A stretch of 64,000 nucleotides of DNA from Bradyrhizobium sp. NP1 (GTDB taxonomy: Bacteria; Pseudomonadota; Alphaproteobacteria; Rhizobiales; Xanthobacteraceae), in NCBI RefSeq assembly GCF_030378205.1, contig NZ_CP127385.1, positions 1,652,001 through 1,716,000 on the forward strand. The letters run 5' to 3'. Below the pieces are notes generated by a model, which made no database searches, was not told the DNA's origin, and saw only the letters and a program-made list of their open reading frames with translations. A program made the position numbers and the translations under genes. Positions 18,388 to 27,123 of the stretch are shown piece after piece; position 1 is the first letter of the stretch; each line of letters begins with the position of its first letter.

Positions 18388-18591
18388 CAGCTGCTCCCGA
18401 TCCTGATCTTGTTGATTGTTGCACGACTACGAGTTGTTCCGCCTTCGATGTTCGCCTTTTCATCGCCATTCGGCGAGCTTGCTCGCCAAGCCCTTGTAAA
18501 GGCGGAGCTTCGTAACCCGATGGTAAAGAATTTCACTATAACGTGATGGCGTTTCCCGCCAATGCCTCGCGCCTTCCCCCGGAGAAATGCC

Positions 18592-20277
18592 TTGAAGTTG
18601 AACAACCTTACGATCGCCCCGAAGCTCGGGATGCTGATCGCTGTGACGCTGGTCGGCCTCTGCATCGCAGGCGGCCTTGCCGGTTACCTGATGCAGCAGG
18701 AGATGCTGCGGGCCCGCGTCGACCAGACCAAATCGATCGTCGAGATGGCGCGCAACATGGCGCTCGAGCTCAAGAAGCAGGTCGACGCCGGCCAGATCAC
18801 CAGGGAGCAGGCGATGGCCCAGTTCCGCCAGCTCGGCAATGCCATGACCTACGACCACGGCTCGGGCTATCTGTTCGGCACCTCCTATGACGGCATCACC
18901 CAGCTCGCGCCCGATCCGAAGCAGATCGGCACCAACCGCATGGACGTGGTGACCAACGGCCGCAAGCTTTCCTATGAGCTGATGGACGGCGCCAAGGCCA
19001 ATGGCGAAATCCTGCTCAAATATGAATATGTGAAGCCCGGCCAGGAGACGCCGATCCGCAAGATCGGCTACGCCGTCGCGATCCCCGGCTTCGACATGTA
19101 TGTCGGCACCGGCGCCTATCTCGACGATCTCGACGCCAAGCTGAAGCCGATCGCGTGGGTGCTCGGCCTTGCCATTCTCGGCATCGCCGCGATCTCGGGC
19201 GTGATCGCCTGGCTGATCGGCCGCAGCATCAGCCGGCCGCTCGCCGCACTCGGCACCCGCATGCAGGATCTCGCCGAAGGCCGGCTCGACGGCGAAATTC
19301 CCGGCGTCGGCCGCGGCGACGAGGTCGGCAAGATGGCGGCCACGGTGCAGATCTTCAAGGACAACGCGCTGCGCATCCGCGATCTCGAAAAGGCCGAAGG
19401 CGAGCGGCAGGCGCGCGCCGCCGCCGACCGTCAAGCGGCGATGCAGGCCATCGCCGACGATTTCGAGCGCAGCGTCAACGGCATCGTCCGCTCGGTGTCG
19501 CAGGCTGCCGCCGGCATGCAGACCACGGCGCAGTCGATGACCTCGACCGCGAGCGACGCCAGCGCGCGCGCTGCGACCGTCAGCTCCGCCTCCGAGACCG
19601 CTTCCAGCAATGTCGGCACGGTCGCGGCCGCCGCCGAGGAGCTGTCGAGCTCGGTGACGGAGATTTCGCGGCAGGTGACGCGCTCGAGCGAGATCGCCAG
19701 CAAGGCGGTGAACGACGCCGAGCGCACCAATTCCACGGTCCAGGTGCTCTCCAGCGGCGCCGAGAAGATCGGCGAGGTGGTCAAGCTGATCCACTCGATC
19801 GCGGCGCAGACCAACCTGCTCGCGCTCAATGCCACCATCGAGGCGGCGCGCGCCGGCGAATCCGGCCGCGGCTTCGCGGTGGTCGCTTCCGAGGTGAAGG
19901 CGCTCGCCAATCAGACCGCGAAGGCCACCGAGGAGATCTCGGCCCAGGTCGCCGCGATGCAGGCTTCCACCGGCGATGCGGTCGCCGCCATCAACGGCAT
20001 CACCGAGACCATCAGCCAGATGAGCCAGATCACGGTGTCGATCTCGACCTCGATCGAGCAGCAGGGTGAGGCGACGCGGGAGATCGCGCGCAACATCCAG
20101 TCGGTCGCGGCGGGCTCGAGCGAGATCAGCACCCATATCGGCGGCGTCACCGCGGCGGCCGCCGCCACCGGAACGGCGGCGACGGACGTGCTCTCCAACG
20201 CGCGCGAGCTCGACAACCAGTCGGGCATGCTGCGCACCGCGGTCGAGGGTTTTCTGACCAAGGTGCGCGCCGCCTAG
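18592..20277 (+). CDS. Methyl-accepting chemotaxis protein with sCache sensor
   Basis: 561 residues. TM1 (about 12-33), a single-Cache periplasmic sensor (about 36-180, with the [16 protein letters not shown] core), TM2 (about 185-205), HAMP (205-260) and a long signalling domain with the hairpin tip [30 protein letters not shown] kept in part at about 405-435. sCache chemoreceptors often bind small carboxylates; the ligand is unknown. I choose the TTG at 18592 because GGAG lies 7 bases upstream at 18581-18584 and paralogues start at KLNNL; the ATG at 18562 would add ten residues. No chemotaxis genes adjoin it. Confidence 0.88.
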   Translation: MKLNNLTIAPKLGMLIAVTLVGLCIAGGLAGYLMQQEMLRARVDQTKSIVEMARNMALELKKQVDAGQITREQAMAQFRQLGNAMTYDHGSGYLFGTSYDGITQLAPDPKQIGTNRMDVVTNGRKLSYELMDGAKANGEILLKYEYVKPGQETPIRKIGYAVAIPGFDMYVGTGAYLDDLDAKLKPIAWVLGLAILGIAAISGVIAWLIGRSISRPLAALGTRMQDLAEGRLDGEIPGVGRGDEVGKMAATVQIFKDNALRIRDLEKAEGERQARAAADRQAAMQAIADDFERSVNGIVRSVSQAAAGMQTTAQSMTSTASDASARAATVSSASETASSNVGTVAAAAEELSSSVTEISRQVTRSSEIASKAVNDAERTNSTVQVLSSGAEKIGEVVKLIHSIAAQTNLLALNATIEAARAGESGRGFAVVASEVKALANQTAKATEEISAQVAAMQASTGDAVAAINGITETISQMSQITVSISTSIEQQGEATREIARNIQSVAAGSSEISTHIGGVTAAAAATGTAATDVLSNARELDNQSGMLRTAVEGFLTKVRAA

Positions 20278-20294
20278 CGCCGGCGCATCATCGC

Positions 20295-20364
20295 AGGGTG
20301 GGCAAAGCGTCAGCGTGCCCACCACGCCGGAGACGGTGGGCACGGCGCTTCGCGCCTTTGCCCA
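20295..20364. repeat. Palindromic intergenic repeat (GTGGGCA family)
   Basis: Nested inverted repeat: outer GGGTGGGCAAAG with CTTTGCCCA, inner GTGCCCACC (20315-20323) with GGTGGGCAC (20335-20343). It lies between convergent genes, where it could terminate both. I recognise the sequence type as very common in Bradyrhizobium. Confidence 0.6.
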
Positions 20365-20380
20365 TACTGCACTCTAGCCG

Positions 20381-21295
20381 TTAGGCCGAGGCGCGGCGCG
20401 ATGCGATCACCACGCCCGCCAGCACCAGGGCGTAGCCGATGATGTGGAAGACCCGCAGCTCTTCGCCGAGCAGCGCGATCGCCATGATGGAGCCGAACAC
20501 CGGCATCAAATGGAAGAACGGCGCCGCGCGGTTTGGTCCGATCATTGCGATGCCGCGGTTGAAGAACAGATAGGCGAGCGTCGAGGGAAAGATCGTCACG
20601 TAGATCAGCGTGCCCGCCGTCACGAGGTCCGGCTTCAGCGTGAAGCCGGTGAAAAATTCCCAGGCCGAGAACGGCAGCAGCAGCAGCGCGCCGCAGCCGG
20701 TGGTGAACACGATCAGCGACAGCGGATGCGTCTTCGGGCGGCGCGGCATCAGCGCCGAATAGAGCCCGAACGCGAGCAGCGTGCCGGCCAGCGCCAGATC
20801 GCCCTTGTTGAAGCGAATGGTGGCAAGCGTCGCGAAGTCGCCGCGCAGGATGATGGTGAGCACGCCGGCGAGCGACAGCATGATGCCCGCGAACTGTGCC
20901 GCCGTCAGCCGCACGCCGAACAGCAGCAGCGACCACAGCGCCACGAACAGCGGGCCCGATGACTGCATCAACAGCGCGTTGAGCGCCTGGGTGTGCTGCA
21001 GCCCCCAGTAGGAAAGCGCGTTGTTGATGGCAAAGCCGGTCGCCGACAACAGGACCAGCAGCGGCAGCTGCGCGCGCATCGCCGGCCAGTCCCGCTTCAG
21101 GTAAGAGTGCGCGAACGGCAGCAGCATGAGGAAGCTGCCGATCCAGCGCACGCAGGACAGCGTCAGCGGCGGCACGTGGCCCGCGACATAGCGTCCGAGC
21201 ACGATGTTGCCGGCCCAGAACAGCGAGGTCAGGCTGAGCAGCAGGTAGGGCTGGCTGTTGAGCCAGCGGAGGGGCGAGTGGGTCTTGCTGGGCAA
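20381..21295 (-). CDS. DMT/EamA-family exporter (copy 1)
   Basis: 304 residues forming about ten transmembrane helices in two EamA repeats (about 15-145 and 160-300). It starts at a TTG with no strong Shine-Dalgarno. The N-terminus (WLNSQPYLLLSLTSLFWAGN) closely parallels the second exporter at 22361-23296, so the two are paralogues. DMT members export amino acids or other metabolites; no substrate can be named. It ends facing the chemoreceptor gene. Confidence 0.85.
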   Translation of the reverse strand: MPSKTHSPLRWLNSQPYLLLSLTSLFWAGNIVLGRYVAGHVPPLTLSCVRWIGSFLMLLPFAHSYLKRDWPAMRAQLPLLVLLSATGFAINNALSYWGLQHTQALNALLMQSSGPLFVALWSLLLFGVRLTAAQFAGIMLSLAGVLTIILRGDFATLATIRFNKGDLALAGTLLAFGLYSALMPRRPKTHPLSLIVFTTGCGALLLLPFSAWEFFTGFTLKPDLVTAGTLIYVTIFPSTLAYLFFNRGIAMIGPNRAAPFFHLMPVFGSIMAIALLGEELRVFHIIGYALVLAGVVIASRRASA

Positions 21296-21409
21296 GGCGC
21301 TGGAATTTAACGGCTTCGGACCAGTCTCTTGTGCCCGAAAAATCCGCCGCTACAAGCCGTGCCAGCGGATTGGTGCCATGCGGCGCGGCGGCGGCGCGGA
21401 CCGCGAACG

Positions 21410-22258
21410 CTATTTCTGCGGGCCCGACAGCGCGATGTCGCGCTCGGCACGAAAAACGTTGCTGTAGAGGTTGGCAATCCACTGCCGGCCGCTGGCGGTG
21501 ACGTTGAGGTAGCGGATCGCGGTCTGCACATGCGGCGCGACGCTGTTCCAGTAGAATTGCGGATAGAGGTTGACGAGGTCGGCCGGCGAGGAATAGCCGA
21601 GCTGCCGGTTGAGCCCGGCTTCCTCGAACTCGTGATAGAGCGCGTTCGCCTTGCGGATGTAGTGGGGGTCGCCGAGCTGGCCGATCAGGTCGGCCGCCCG
21701 CAGCAATGCCGCCTCCTCGCCGAGTTCCTCCTGATCGCTCGGAATGCTCGACGGAAAGCGCGTCCCATCGATGGCGCGCGCGATGCGGTACCGGTCGAGC
21801 AGCGTGGTGCCCGCGATCCGCTCCATCACGAACATCTTCGAACGGTCGACATGGTAGGACATCAGCGCCGCGTCCGAGGCGCCGCGCGGCAGCGCCACCT
21901 TGCCGCCGGCTTCATCGACCAGGTAGCCGTCGCAGTCGTCGGCGCGGAACACGCCGCGGACATAGCCGATGTCGTGGGTCAGGCAGGCGACGATCACATG
22001 CGCGTAGTCTTCGGCCGGCATGTGGCTGTGGAGCGCGCGGCCGCGAAGGATGTCGTGTCCGGCGAGCGTCACCAGCATGGTGTGCTCGACATTGTGGTAC
22101 AGCGCGTCGCTGTTGCCGATGCATTCCAGTGCGATGCGGGCGATCGAGGGCACCATCTCGACCAGATGGGTCTGCGACGAGCCGAAGCGGCGGCGCATGT
22201 AATTGCCGATAAATTCGCCCAGCGCGTCGGCGGCGAGCTCCGGAACGGTGATCATCAT
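21410..22258 (-). CDS. HD-domain metal-dependent phosphohydrolase
   Basis: 282 residues. HD motifs are YHNVEHT (first His), the ACLTHDIGY His-Asp pair and a later LLRAADLIGQLGD Asp, so the metal site appears complete. Such enzymes hydrolyse phosphodiesters or phosphomonoesters of nucleotides; no substrate is evident. GAGG six bases ahead supports ATG at 22258 rather than the longer frame to 22336. It lies between two paralogous DMT exporter genes in the same orientation with short gaps, possibly one transcript. Confidence 0.75.
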   Translation of the reverse strand: MMITVPELAADALGEFIGNYMRRRFGSSQTHLVEMVPSIARIALECIGNSDALYHNVEHTMLVTLAGHDILRGRALHSHMPAEDYAHVIVACLTHDIGYVRGVFRADDCDGYLVDEAGGKVALPRGASDAALMSYHVDRSKMFVMERIAGTTLLDRYRIARAIDGTRFPSSIPSDQEELGEEAALLRAADLIGQLGDPHYIRKANALYHEFEEAGLNRQLGYSSPADLVNLYPQFYWNSVAPHVQTAIRYLNVTASGRQWIANLYSNVFRAERDIALSGPQK

Positions 22259-22360
22259 GGATCGCCTCTGACCGGTGCGGGGCGCGCGCAAGGCGCCCGC
22301 ACGCAGTTGCCAGTCTAGCGGGGCGTTATGACACATTCTTTGCGGCTGGCGCCATGACGG

Positions 22361-23296
22361 CTAGCCCGCGCGGGCGGGCCTGCGCGAGGCGACGAACACG
22401 CCCGACAGCACCAGCGCGAAGCCGATGACGTGGAAGGCCTGCGGATGCTCGCCGAGGAAGGTGATCGCCATCACGGAGCCGAACACCGGCACCACGTGGA
22501 AGAACGGCGCGGCGCGGTTGGCGCCGATCATCTGTATTCCACGGTTGAAGCAAAGATAGGCGAGGGTGGAGGGAAACACCGCGACATAGAACAGCGACAG
22601 CAGATTGGGGACGTTGAGCGCCATCACCGGCCGGGCGAGCAGTTCCCAGATCAGCAGCGGGATCAGGCAGGCGGCGCCGCAGCCGAAGGTGAAGGCGACG
22701 AACGACAGGCTGTGGATCGCCGGACGCTTCAGCGTCATCACCGAATAGAAGCCGAACACCACGAGTGCGGAGACGAAGATGACGTCGCCGCGGTTGAACT
22801 CGATTCCCCTGAGCCTGGTGAGGTCGCCATGCAGCAGGATCGCCAGTACCCCGATCATCGACAGCACGACGCCGAAGGCCTGCGCCAGCGTCAGCCGCAC
22901 GCCGAGCAGGATCAGCGACCACACCGCGATGATCAGCGGCGCGGCCGACTGCAACAGCAGCGTGTTCAGCGCCTGGGTATATTCCAGCGCCAGGTATTGC
23001 GCGGTGTTGAACGCCGCGATCCCCGTGAACGACAGCAGCACCATGATGCCGAGCTTGGCACGGATCGCGGGCCAGTCCGCAACCAGATGCTTCCAGGCAA
23101 ACGGCAGGATGATCAGGAATGCGAGTCCCCAGCGCAGGAACGACAGCGTCACCGGGGGAATCTGCCCGGCGGCAAGCCGCCCGACGATGGCGTTGCCGGC
23201 CCAGCACAGCGCGGTGAAGCTGAGCAGGAGATAGGGCTGGTTGACGAGCCAGTGGCCGGAACGCGCGGCGCGCGAGGCTGGGTCGGAAACGGACAT
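22361..23296 (-). CDS. DMT/EamA-family exporter (copy 2)
   Basis: 311 residues with two EamA repeats and about ten membrane helices. The N-terminal block WLVNQPYLLLSFTALCWAGN-like parallels the exporter at 20381-21295, and both end in a loop of Arg and Ala. The start at 23296 is the ATG that gives the matching N-terminus; the longer frame is Pro-rich and unlike protein. A short tandem repeat lies just upstream (23318-23373). The substrate is unknown. Confidence 0.85.
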   Translation of the reverse strand: MSVSDPASRAARSGHWLVNQPYLLLSFTALCWAGNAIVGRLAAGQIPPVTLSFLRWGLAFLIILPFAWKHLVADWPAIRAKLGIMVLLSFTGIAAFNTAQYLALEYTQALNTLLLQSAAPLIIAVWSLILLGVRLTLAQAFGVVLSMIGVLAILLHGDLTRLRGIEFNRGDVIFVSALVVFGFYSVMTLKRPAIHSLSFVAFTFGCGAACLIPLLIWELLARPVMALNVPNLLSLFYVAVFPSTLAYLCFNRGIQMIGANRAAPFFHVVPVFGSVMAITFLGEHPQAFHVIGFALVLSGVFVASRRPARAG

Positions 23297-23317
23297 GAAG
23301 AAGCTTGCGGGGTCGGA

Positions 23318-23373
23318 CGGTCGTTGGCCGGTTCGAGGCGGTGGCCGGTTCGGAGCGGTGGCCGGTTGGGGCG
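23318..23373. repeat. Short tandem repeat of CGGT...GGCCGGTT units
   Basis: Three units of about 17-21 bp, beginning at 23318, 23339 and 23356, each ending in GGCCGGTT plus 2-4 bases. They lie 22-77 bp upstream of the second DMT exporter start, in its leader or promoter. Confidence 0.6.
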
Positions 23374-23554
23374 CCGCGGCCCGGCCCGGCATCCATGGCT
23401 GGGCCGGCCGCCCCCACAGACACCGATTTTCGCCGCCCAGCAACGGTCGCGGATGCATCGCGACCATGCATCCGGCGGTTGTATGGGCGGGGTGTCGGCA
23501 AAGAGAACGCGATGGCGCTTGATGCCGGGCGATCGCGCCTTGGCGTCGTGCGCT

Positions 23555-23947
23555 TCAGCCGTTGCCGTGGCGACCGGCCTGCCGCTTCACCATCTGCTCG
23601 GCCAGCGCGATCAGCATCCGCTTGCTGCGCTGGTCTTCCAGTTCGCGGAACGCGCGCAGCAGCCGCAGGTCGAGCAGCGCTTCCAATACCGCGCCCGGCC
23701 CGCAGGCGTCCTCGACCGGCTCGCTTACGCCGGCGCCGCGCGCAGGATTGGCGGACAGGCCGAGCGTGTCGGCGAGCTGTCGCAGCCGCTCGGCCGCCAC
23801 CTTGCTCGCGCCTTCGGCGCCGTCAGGCTGCGCCTGCCGGAATGCCGCGCCGAGCACTTCGGCAAGGTCGCTCTGCGACAGCCCCATCGCGAGCCACCGC
23901 GCCTTCACCAGCCGATCGATATTCCCCTCGGTCGGGTTGCCTGTCAT
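23555..23947 (-). CDS. Small helix-turn-helix protein
   Basis: 130 residues. The first 60 read as an XRE-like HTH (VKARWLAMGLSQSDLAEVLG, then ERLRQLADTLGLS), followed by a helical C-terminal part (VLEALLDLRLLRAFRELEDQ). The start codon overlaps the stop of the LysR gene by four bases (ATGA at 23944-23947), so the two are translated together. It may modulate the same targets as the LysR protein. The HTH call is by pattern, not by a profile search. Confidence 0.6.
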   Translation of the reverse strand: MTGNPTEGNIDRLVKARWLAMGLSQSDLAEVLGAAFRQAQPDGAEGASKVAAERLRQLADTLGLSANPARGAGVSEPVEDACGPGAVLEALLDLRLLRAFRELEDQRSKRMLIALAEQMVKRQAGRHGNG

Positions 23948-25029
23948 CGCTGGGTCCCATTGGCGCGATCGGGAAAACGGACCACTTTCGGACGCGACAC
24001 CTTCTTGAACCCGGCGAACAGGTTCACCAGCGGCTCGGCATCCTTGTAGGCCCGCTGCAGATCCTTCGGGTGGATGAACTCGTCGGCGAACCAGGGATAT
24101 TTGTGGCCGTCGAAGGATTGCACGGTCCAGTCGATCAACTGCCGCACCCGCGCGATCTTCTTGGCGTCGGGGTGATAGGCGAGCCAGATGTCGAGGTCGA
24201 ACTGCACGCCGATATCGAGCGGGATCAGCGGATCGCCGAGCGCCGGCACGTAGGTCGGCAGCCAGCCGATGCCGGCGCCCTTGGCGATCGACCACAGATG
24301 CGCGGTGGAGACGTTGTTGCGCATCGCGACGAAGCCGACCTGCTCGCGACCCGCATACTTCTCGTACATCTCCTGGGCCTTGGTCTGCTCGGCCTCCTGC
24401 ATGACGATGCGATGGTTCTGCCTGATGTCGTCGGCGTCCTTCGGCATGCCGTAGATCTCGACATAGGAAGGACTGACGAACGGCATGATGTGCAGCCGGC
24501 CGAGCTTGAGCCGCTTCAGGTCGGGCTGCGTCGGTGGCTCGAGCTGGATCGCGAGATCGGCCTCGAGCCGGAGCACGTCGGCCGAGCGCATCTCGCATTT
24601 CAGGTCGACGAGAAGGCCCGGATAGGCGCGCTGGAACTCGACCAGCCGCGGCGCCAGCCAGAAGGTGCCGAGCCCCTCTGTGACCGCGATCCTGACCTCG
24701 CCGGAAAGTGCAGGCGTCGCCTGGTTGAGCGCGCAGTCGAGCCCGAAGGAGGCCTCCTCCATGCGCTTGGCCGCCTCCAGCACCTGCAACCCCTCGCGGG
24801 TCAGGCGGATGCCGTCGACATGGCGCGTCATCAGCGTGGTCTTGTAGGAGCGCTCCAGAAGCGAGATCCTCTTGGAGAGGAAATTGGCGGACATGTTGAG
24901 GCGCTCGGCCGCGGCGCGGAAACTGCCGACCCGCGCCACTTCCAGGAATATCCGGACCAGGTCCCAGTCCGCCATTCGACCCGGGGTGTGCGCACCGGTG
25001 TGCGCACCCCTGCGCTCAGGTGAGTGCAT
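23944..25029 (-). CDS. LysR-family transcriptional regulator
   Basis: 361 residues. The N-terminal winged HTH (DLVRIFLEVARVGSFRAAAERL) is followed by an effector-binding domain of periplasmic-binding-protein type (about 110-330). It is divergent from the GNAT-isochorismatase-MFS operon, the usual position for a LysR activator of that operon. The start at 25029 has GAGGGG spaced six bases upstream, but homologues may start at the ATG at 24975 (MADWDL), in which case the tandem 12-bp repeat at 24985-25008 is non-coding. Confidence 0.85.
   Translation of the reverse strand: MHSPERRGAHTGAHTPGRMADWDLVRIFLEVARVGSFRAAAERLNMSANFLSKRISLLERSYKTTLMTRHVDGIRLTREGLQVLEAAKRMEEASFGLDCALNQATPALSGEVRIAVTEGLGTFWLAPRLVEFQRAYPGLLVDLKCEMRSADVLRLEADLAIQLEPPTQPDLKRLKLGRLHIMPFVSPSYVEIYGMPKDADDIRQNHRIVMQEAEQTKAQEMYEKYAGREQVGFVAMRNNVSTAHLWSIAKGAGIGWLPTYVPALGDPLIPLDIGVQFDLDIWLAYHPDAKKIARVRQLIDWTVQSFDGHKYPWFADEFIHPKDLQRAYKDAEPLVNLFAGFKKVSRPKVVRFPDRANGTQR
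24985..25008. promoter_or_regulatory. Tandem 12-bp repeat with palindromic GTGCGCAC cores
   Basis: Two exact copies of GGTGTGCGCACC abut at 24985-24996 and 24997-25008, each holding the perfect palindrome GTGCGCAC. They are 12 bp apart and close to the LysR start and its divergent operon, so a regulator site is plausible. If the LysR protein starts at 25029 they encode a repeated Gly-Ala-His-Thr. Confidence 0.45.
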
Positions 25030-25101
25030 ACAAAACCCCTCGTCCATTCTTTGATCATTCATTGCAGAAATAAGGCGGCTTCACAACCAAGAGACGACGA
25101 C

Positions 25102-26316
25102 ATGACCGCTCTCGACCTCAGCTTAATACGCAAGACGGCTGGCGGACGGACCTCGCAGGACCGGGCGCCGACCTTCTCCCTCGACCGGATGACCGCGCTG
25201 CAGCTCGCCCGGCGCACCCTCATCTTCAACGTCGATTCAGCCAGCATCGGCTCCCTCGTCGATGCCGCGCGCGAGGACATCCCGGGTCTTACGTCGAACG
25301 AGATGTTCCAGACGGTGGCCAATCACAACCCCGATACGTTCTGGGCGATCGCCCGGCGCGACCGCTTCAACATCGCAAGCCCGAAGGGCGAGGGCTTCCT
25401 TGCGGTGCTGCCGCTCACCCATGAGGGCACGCGGCGGCTGATTGATGGCCGGCTCAACACCAAGAAGCCGGAACTCTGCTATGTCGCGCGCCAGTCGGAA
25501 CGGCCGGCCGGCATCTATGTCTGGGCGATCCATGCCAAGGGCATGATCGCGGCGGGCATTCCGCTGGTGCTGGAGAAATTCTCTGCTCCCCTCTACCGCG
25601 GCGTCAACATCTATTCGCGGCCCGTCACCAAGGGCGGGTTGAGGGTGCTGGAGCCGCTCGGTTTCTCGCCAGGCGCGCATTACGACGGCCTCTACACCCC
25701 GAAGCTGCAGATGTTCGACCGCGCCGCCGAGATTCCGCTGCAGCCCGCCGACCACGATCCGGTCACGGTGGAGGTGGTGCGCTCGATGGACGAGATGGCG
25801 CGCGTGATCGCGATCCGCGCCGCCATCTACATGGCCGAGCAGCACTGCCCGTTCGAGGAGGAGTTCGACGGCAACGATTTCTCCGCCACGCATCTGATCT
25901 GCCACAAGGATGGCGAGCCGGTCGGCTGCATGCGCATCCGCTACTTCGCCGACTTCGCGAAGCTCGAGCGGCTCGCGGTGCGCCATGAAGGCCGCGGCGC
26001 CGGCCTCGCCGGCCGCATCCTTGATGCTGCGATCGATCTCTGCCGCAAGAAGGGCTACAGCGTGCTCTACGCGCATTCGCAGAAGCGCTTCCTCAAGGTG
26101 TGGGAATCGCGCGGCTTCAAGCGGATGGGCAAGCGCGAGCTGGTGTTCTCGGATTTCGACTATGTCGAGGTCAAGCTCGAGACCGAGAAGCATCCGCAGA
26201 GCATCACGCTCGACGACGATCCCTATGTGTTGATCCGGCCCGAGGGCCGCTGGGACAAGCCGGGCATCCTCGAGAAATCGGCGAACCGCGGCGTTTGCCA
26301 GGCGGCGGCGCGATGA
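25102..26316 (+). CDS. Long GNAT-family acetyltransferase (probable tandem GNAT)
   Basis: 404 residues. The C-terminal part (about 225-370) is a canonical GNAT: LAVRHEGRGAGLAGRIL is the acetyl-CoA loop and ESRGFKRMGKREL the final strand. The first 220 residues are unusual for a GNAT; segments such as AGIYVWAIH and GGLRVLEPLGF look like a decayed first GNAT fold, so a tandem arrangement is my inference. The ATG at 25102 has AAGAGA upstream. It opens an operon with an isochorismatase-like gene (4-base overlap), a 72-aa gene and an MFS transporter gene. Confidence 0.75.
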   Translation: MTALDLSLIRKTAGGRTSQDRAPTFSLDRMTALQLARRTLIFNVDSASIGSLVDAAREDIPGLTSNEMFQTVANHNPDTFWAIARRDRFNIASPKGEGFLAVLPLTHEGTRRLIDGRLNTKKPELCYVARQSERPAGIYVWAIHAKGMIAAGIPLVLEKFSAPLYRGVNIYSRPVTKGGLRVLEPLGFSPGAHYDGLYTPKLQMFDRAAEIPLQPADHDPVTVEVVRSMDEMARVIAIRAAIYMAEQHCPFEEEFDGNDFSATHLICHKDGEPVGCMRIRYFADFAKLERLAVRHEGRGAGLAGRILDAAIDLCRKKGYSVLYAHSQKRFLKVWESRGFKRMGKRELVFSDFDYVEVKLETEKHPQSITLDDDPYVLIRPEGRWDKPGILEKSANRGVCQAAAR

Positions 26317-26906
26317 GCGAGGTGATTGACCTGAGCGCCTATGTCGGTGCCTCCAACAGTCGCCTGTTGGTGATGGTCGACCTGCAGGAGCACAATTACG
26401 AGACGCTGGCGAGAGAGCGCGGCTTCGACCTCGCTCGCTCGCTGGAAAACTGCATGGCCGCGATCACCCATGCGCGCAGCCTCGGGCTGCCGATCGCCTT
26501 CACCCGCCATGCCGAGGCCGCAGGCCTGATCGGGCGCTCGGCGGCCTGGATCGCGGGGCTCGAGCCGAAGCGCTCCGACATGGTGTTCGAGCGCGACGAG
26601 CCCTCGTGCTACGGCAACTGCCTGTTCGACGACGTCGCCTCGCGCGCCGGCGGCTTTGCGATCGGCGGCCTGATCGCGGAGGAGACCTGCCTCGCGACCG
26701 CGATCGATGCCGCCTATCGCGGCCACCAGGTGACGTTCCTGAACGATGCCTCGGTGAGCCGGCGCCGCCCGGACGTCGACGCGCGCGGGGTGCACGACGG
26801 CGCCACCCGCGCGATGGAATTGTTCGCCGGCGTCGCGACCGTCAGGCACTGGATGGTCGCGACCTCGCCGCGCAGCTTCAGAGGACAGCGGCATGGACGA
26901 GTTTAG
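26313..26906 (+). CDS. Isochorismatase-like cysteine hydrolase with an atypical catalytic residue
   Basis: 197 residues of the cysteine-hydrolase fold (nicotinamidase/isochorismatase). Catalytic Asp is D23 (MVDLQE) and nucleophile Cys is C126 (IAEETCLATA). The position of the usual catalytic Lys appears to hold R94 (MVFERDEPS), so chemistry may be altered. Family members hydrolyse amides, carbamoyl groups or isochorismate. Start and stop couple it to the GNAT gene (ATGA at 26313-26316) and to the next small gene (14-base overlap). Confidence 0.75.
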   Translation: MSEVIDLSAYVGASNSRLLVMVDLQEHNYETLARERGFDLARSLENCMAAITHARSLGLPIAFTRHAEAAGLIGRSAAWIAGLEPKRSDMVFERDEPSCYGNCLFDDVASRAGGFAIGGLIAEETCLATAIDAAYRGHQVTFLNDASVSRRRPDVDARGVHDGATRAMELFAGVATVRHWMVATSPRSFRGQRHGRV

Positions 26907-27111
26907 CGCTCACCGGCTGCGCAACGTCATCCCGGTGCTGATCCAGCAGCGCAACATCATGGTGTCCGCCGGCGGCTCGCTGGCCGGCCACCTGGTCGAT
27001 CTCGCCATCATGGAGCTGCGCATGACGCTGCACGACGTCTCGGAGGAGGAGCTGTCGCAATTGTCCGACATCGTGAGCGTCAGCCTCGCGGCCGGCGAGC
27101 AGGCGGACTAG
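26893..27111 (+). CDS. 72-residue protein of unknown function
   Basis: 72 residues, no signal peptide or membrane helix, mostly helical with a SLAGHLVDLAIMELRMTLHDVSEEELSQL-like core (positions about 28-56). Good coding bias, GAGG upstream and a 14-base overlap with the isochorismatase-like gene support it as real and co-translated. I recognise no family; a small regulatory or partner subunit of the neighbouring enzymes is one possibility. Confidence 0.65.
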   Translation: MDEFSAHRLRNVIPVLIQQRNIMVSAGGSLAGHLVDLAIMELRMTLHDVSEEELSQLSDIVSVSLAAGEQAD

Positions 27112-27123
27112 AGGGGGCGCGGG

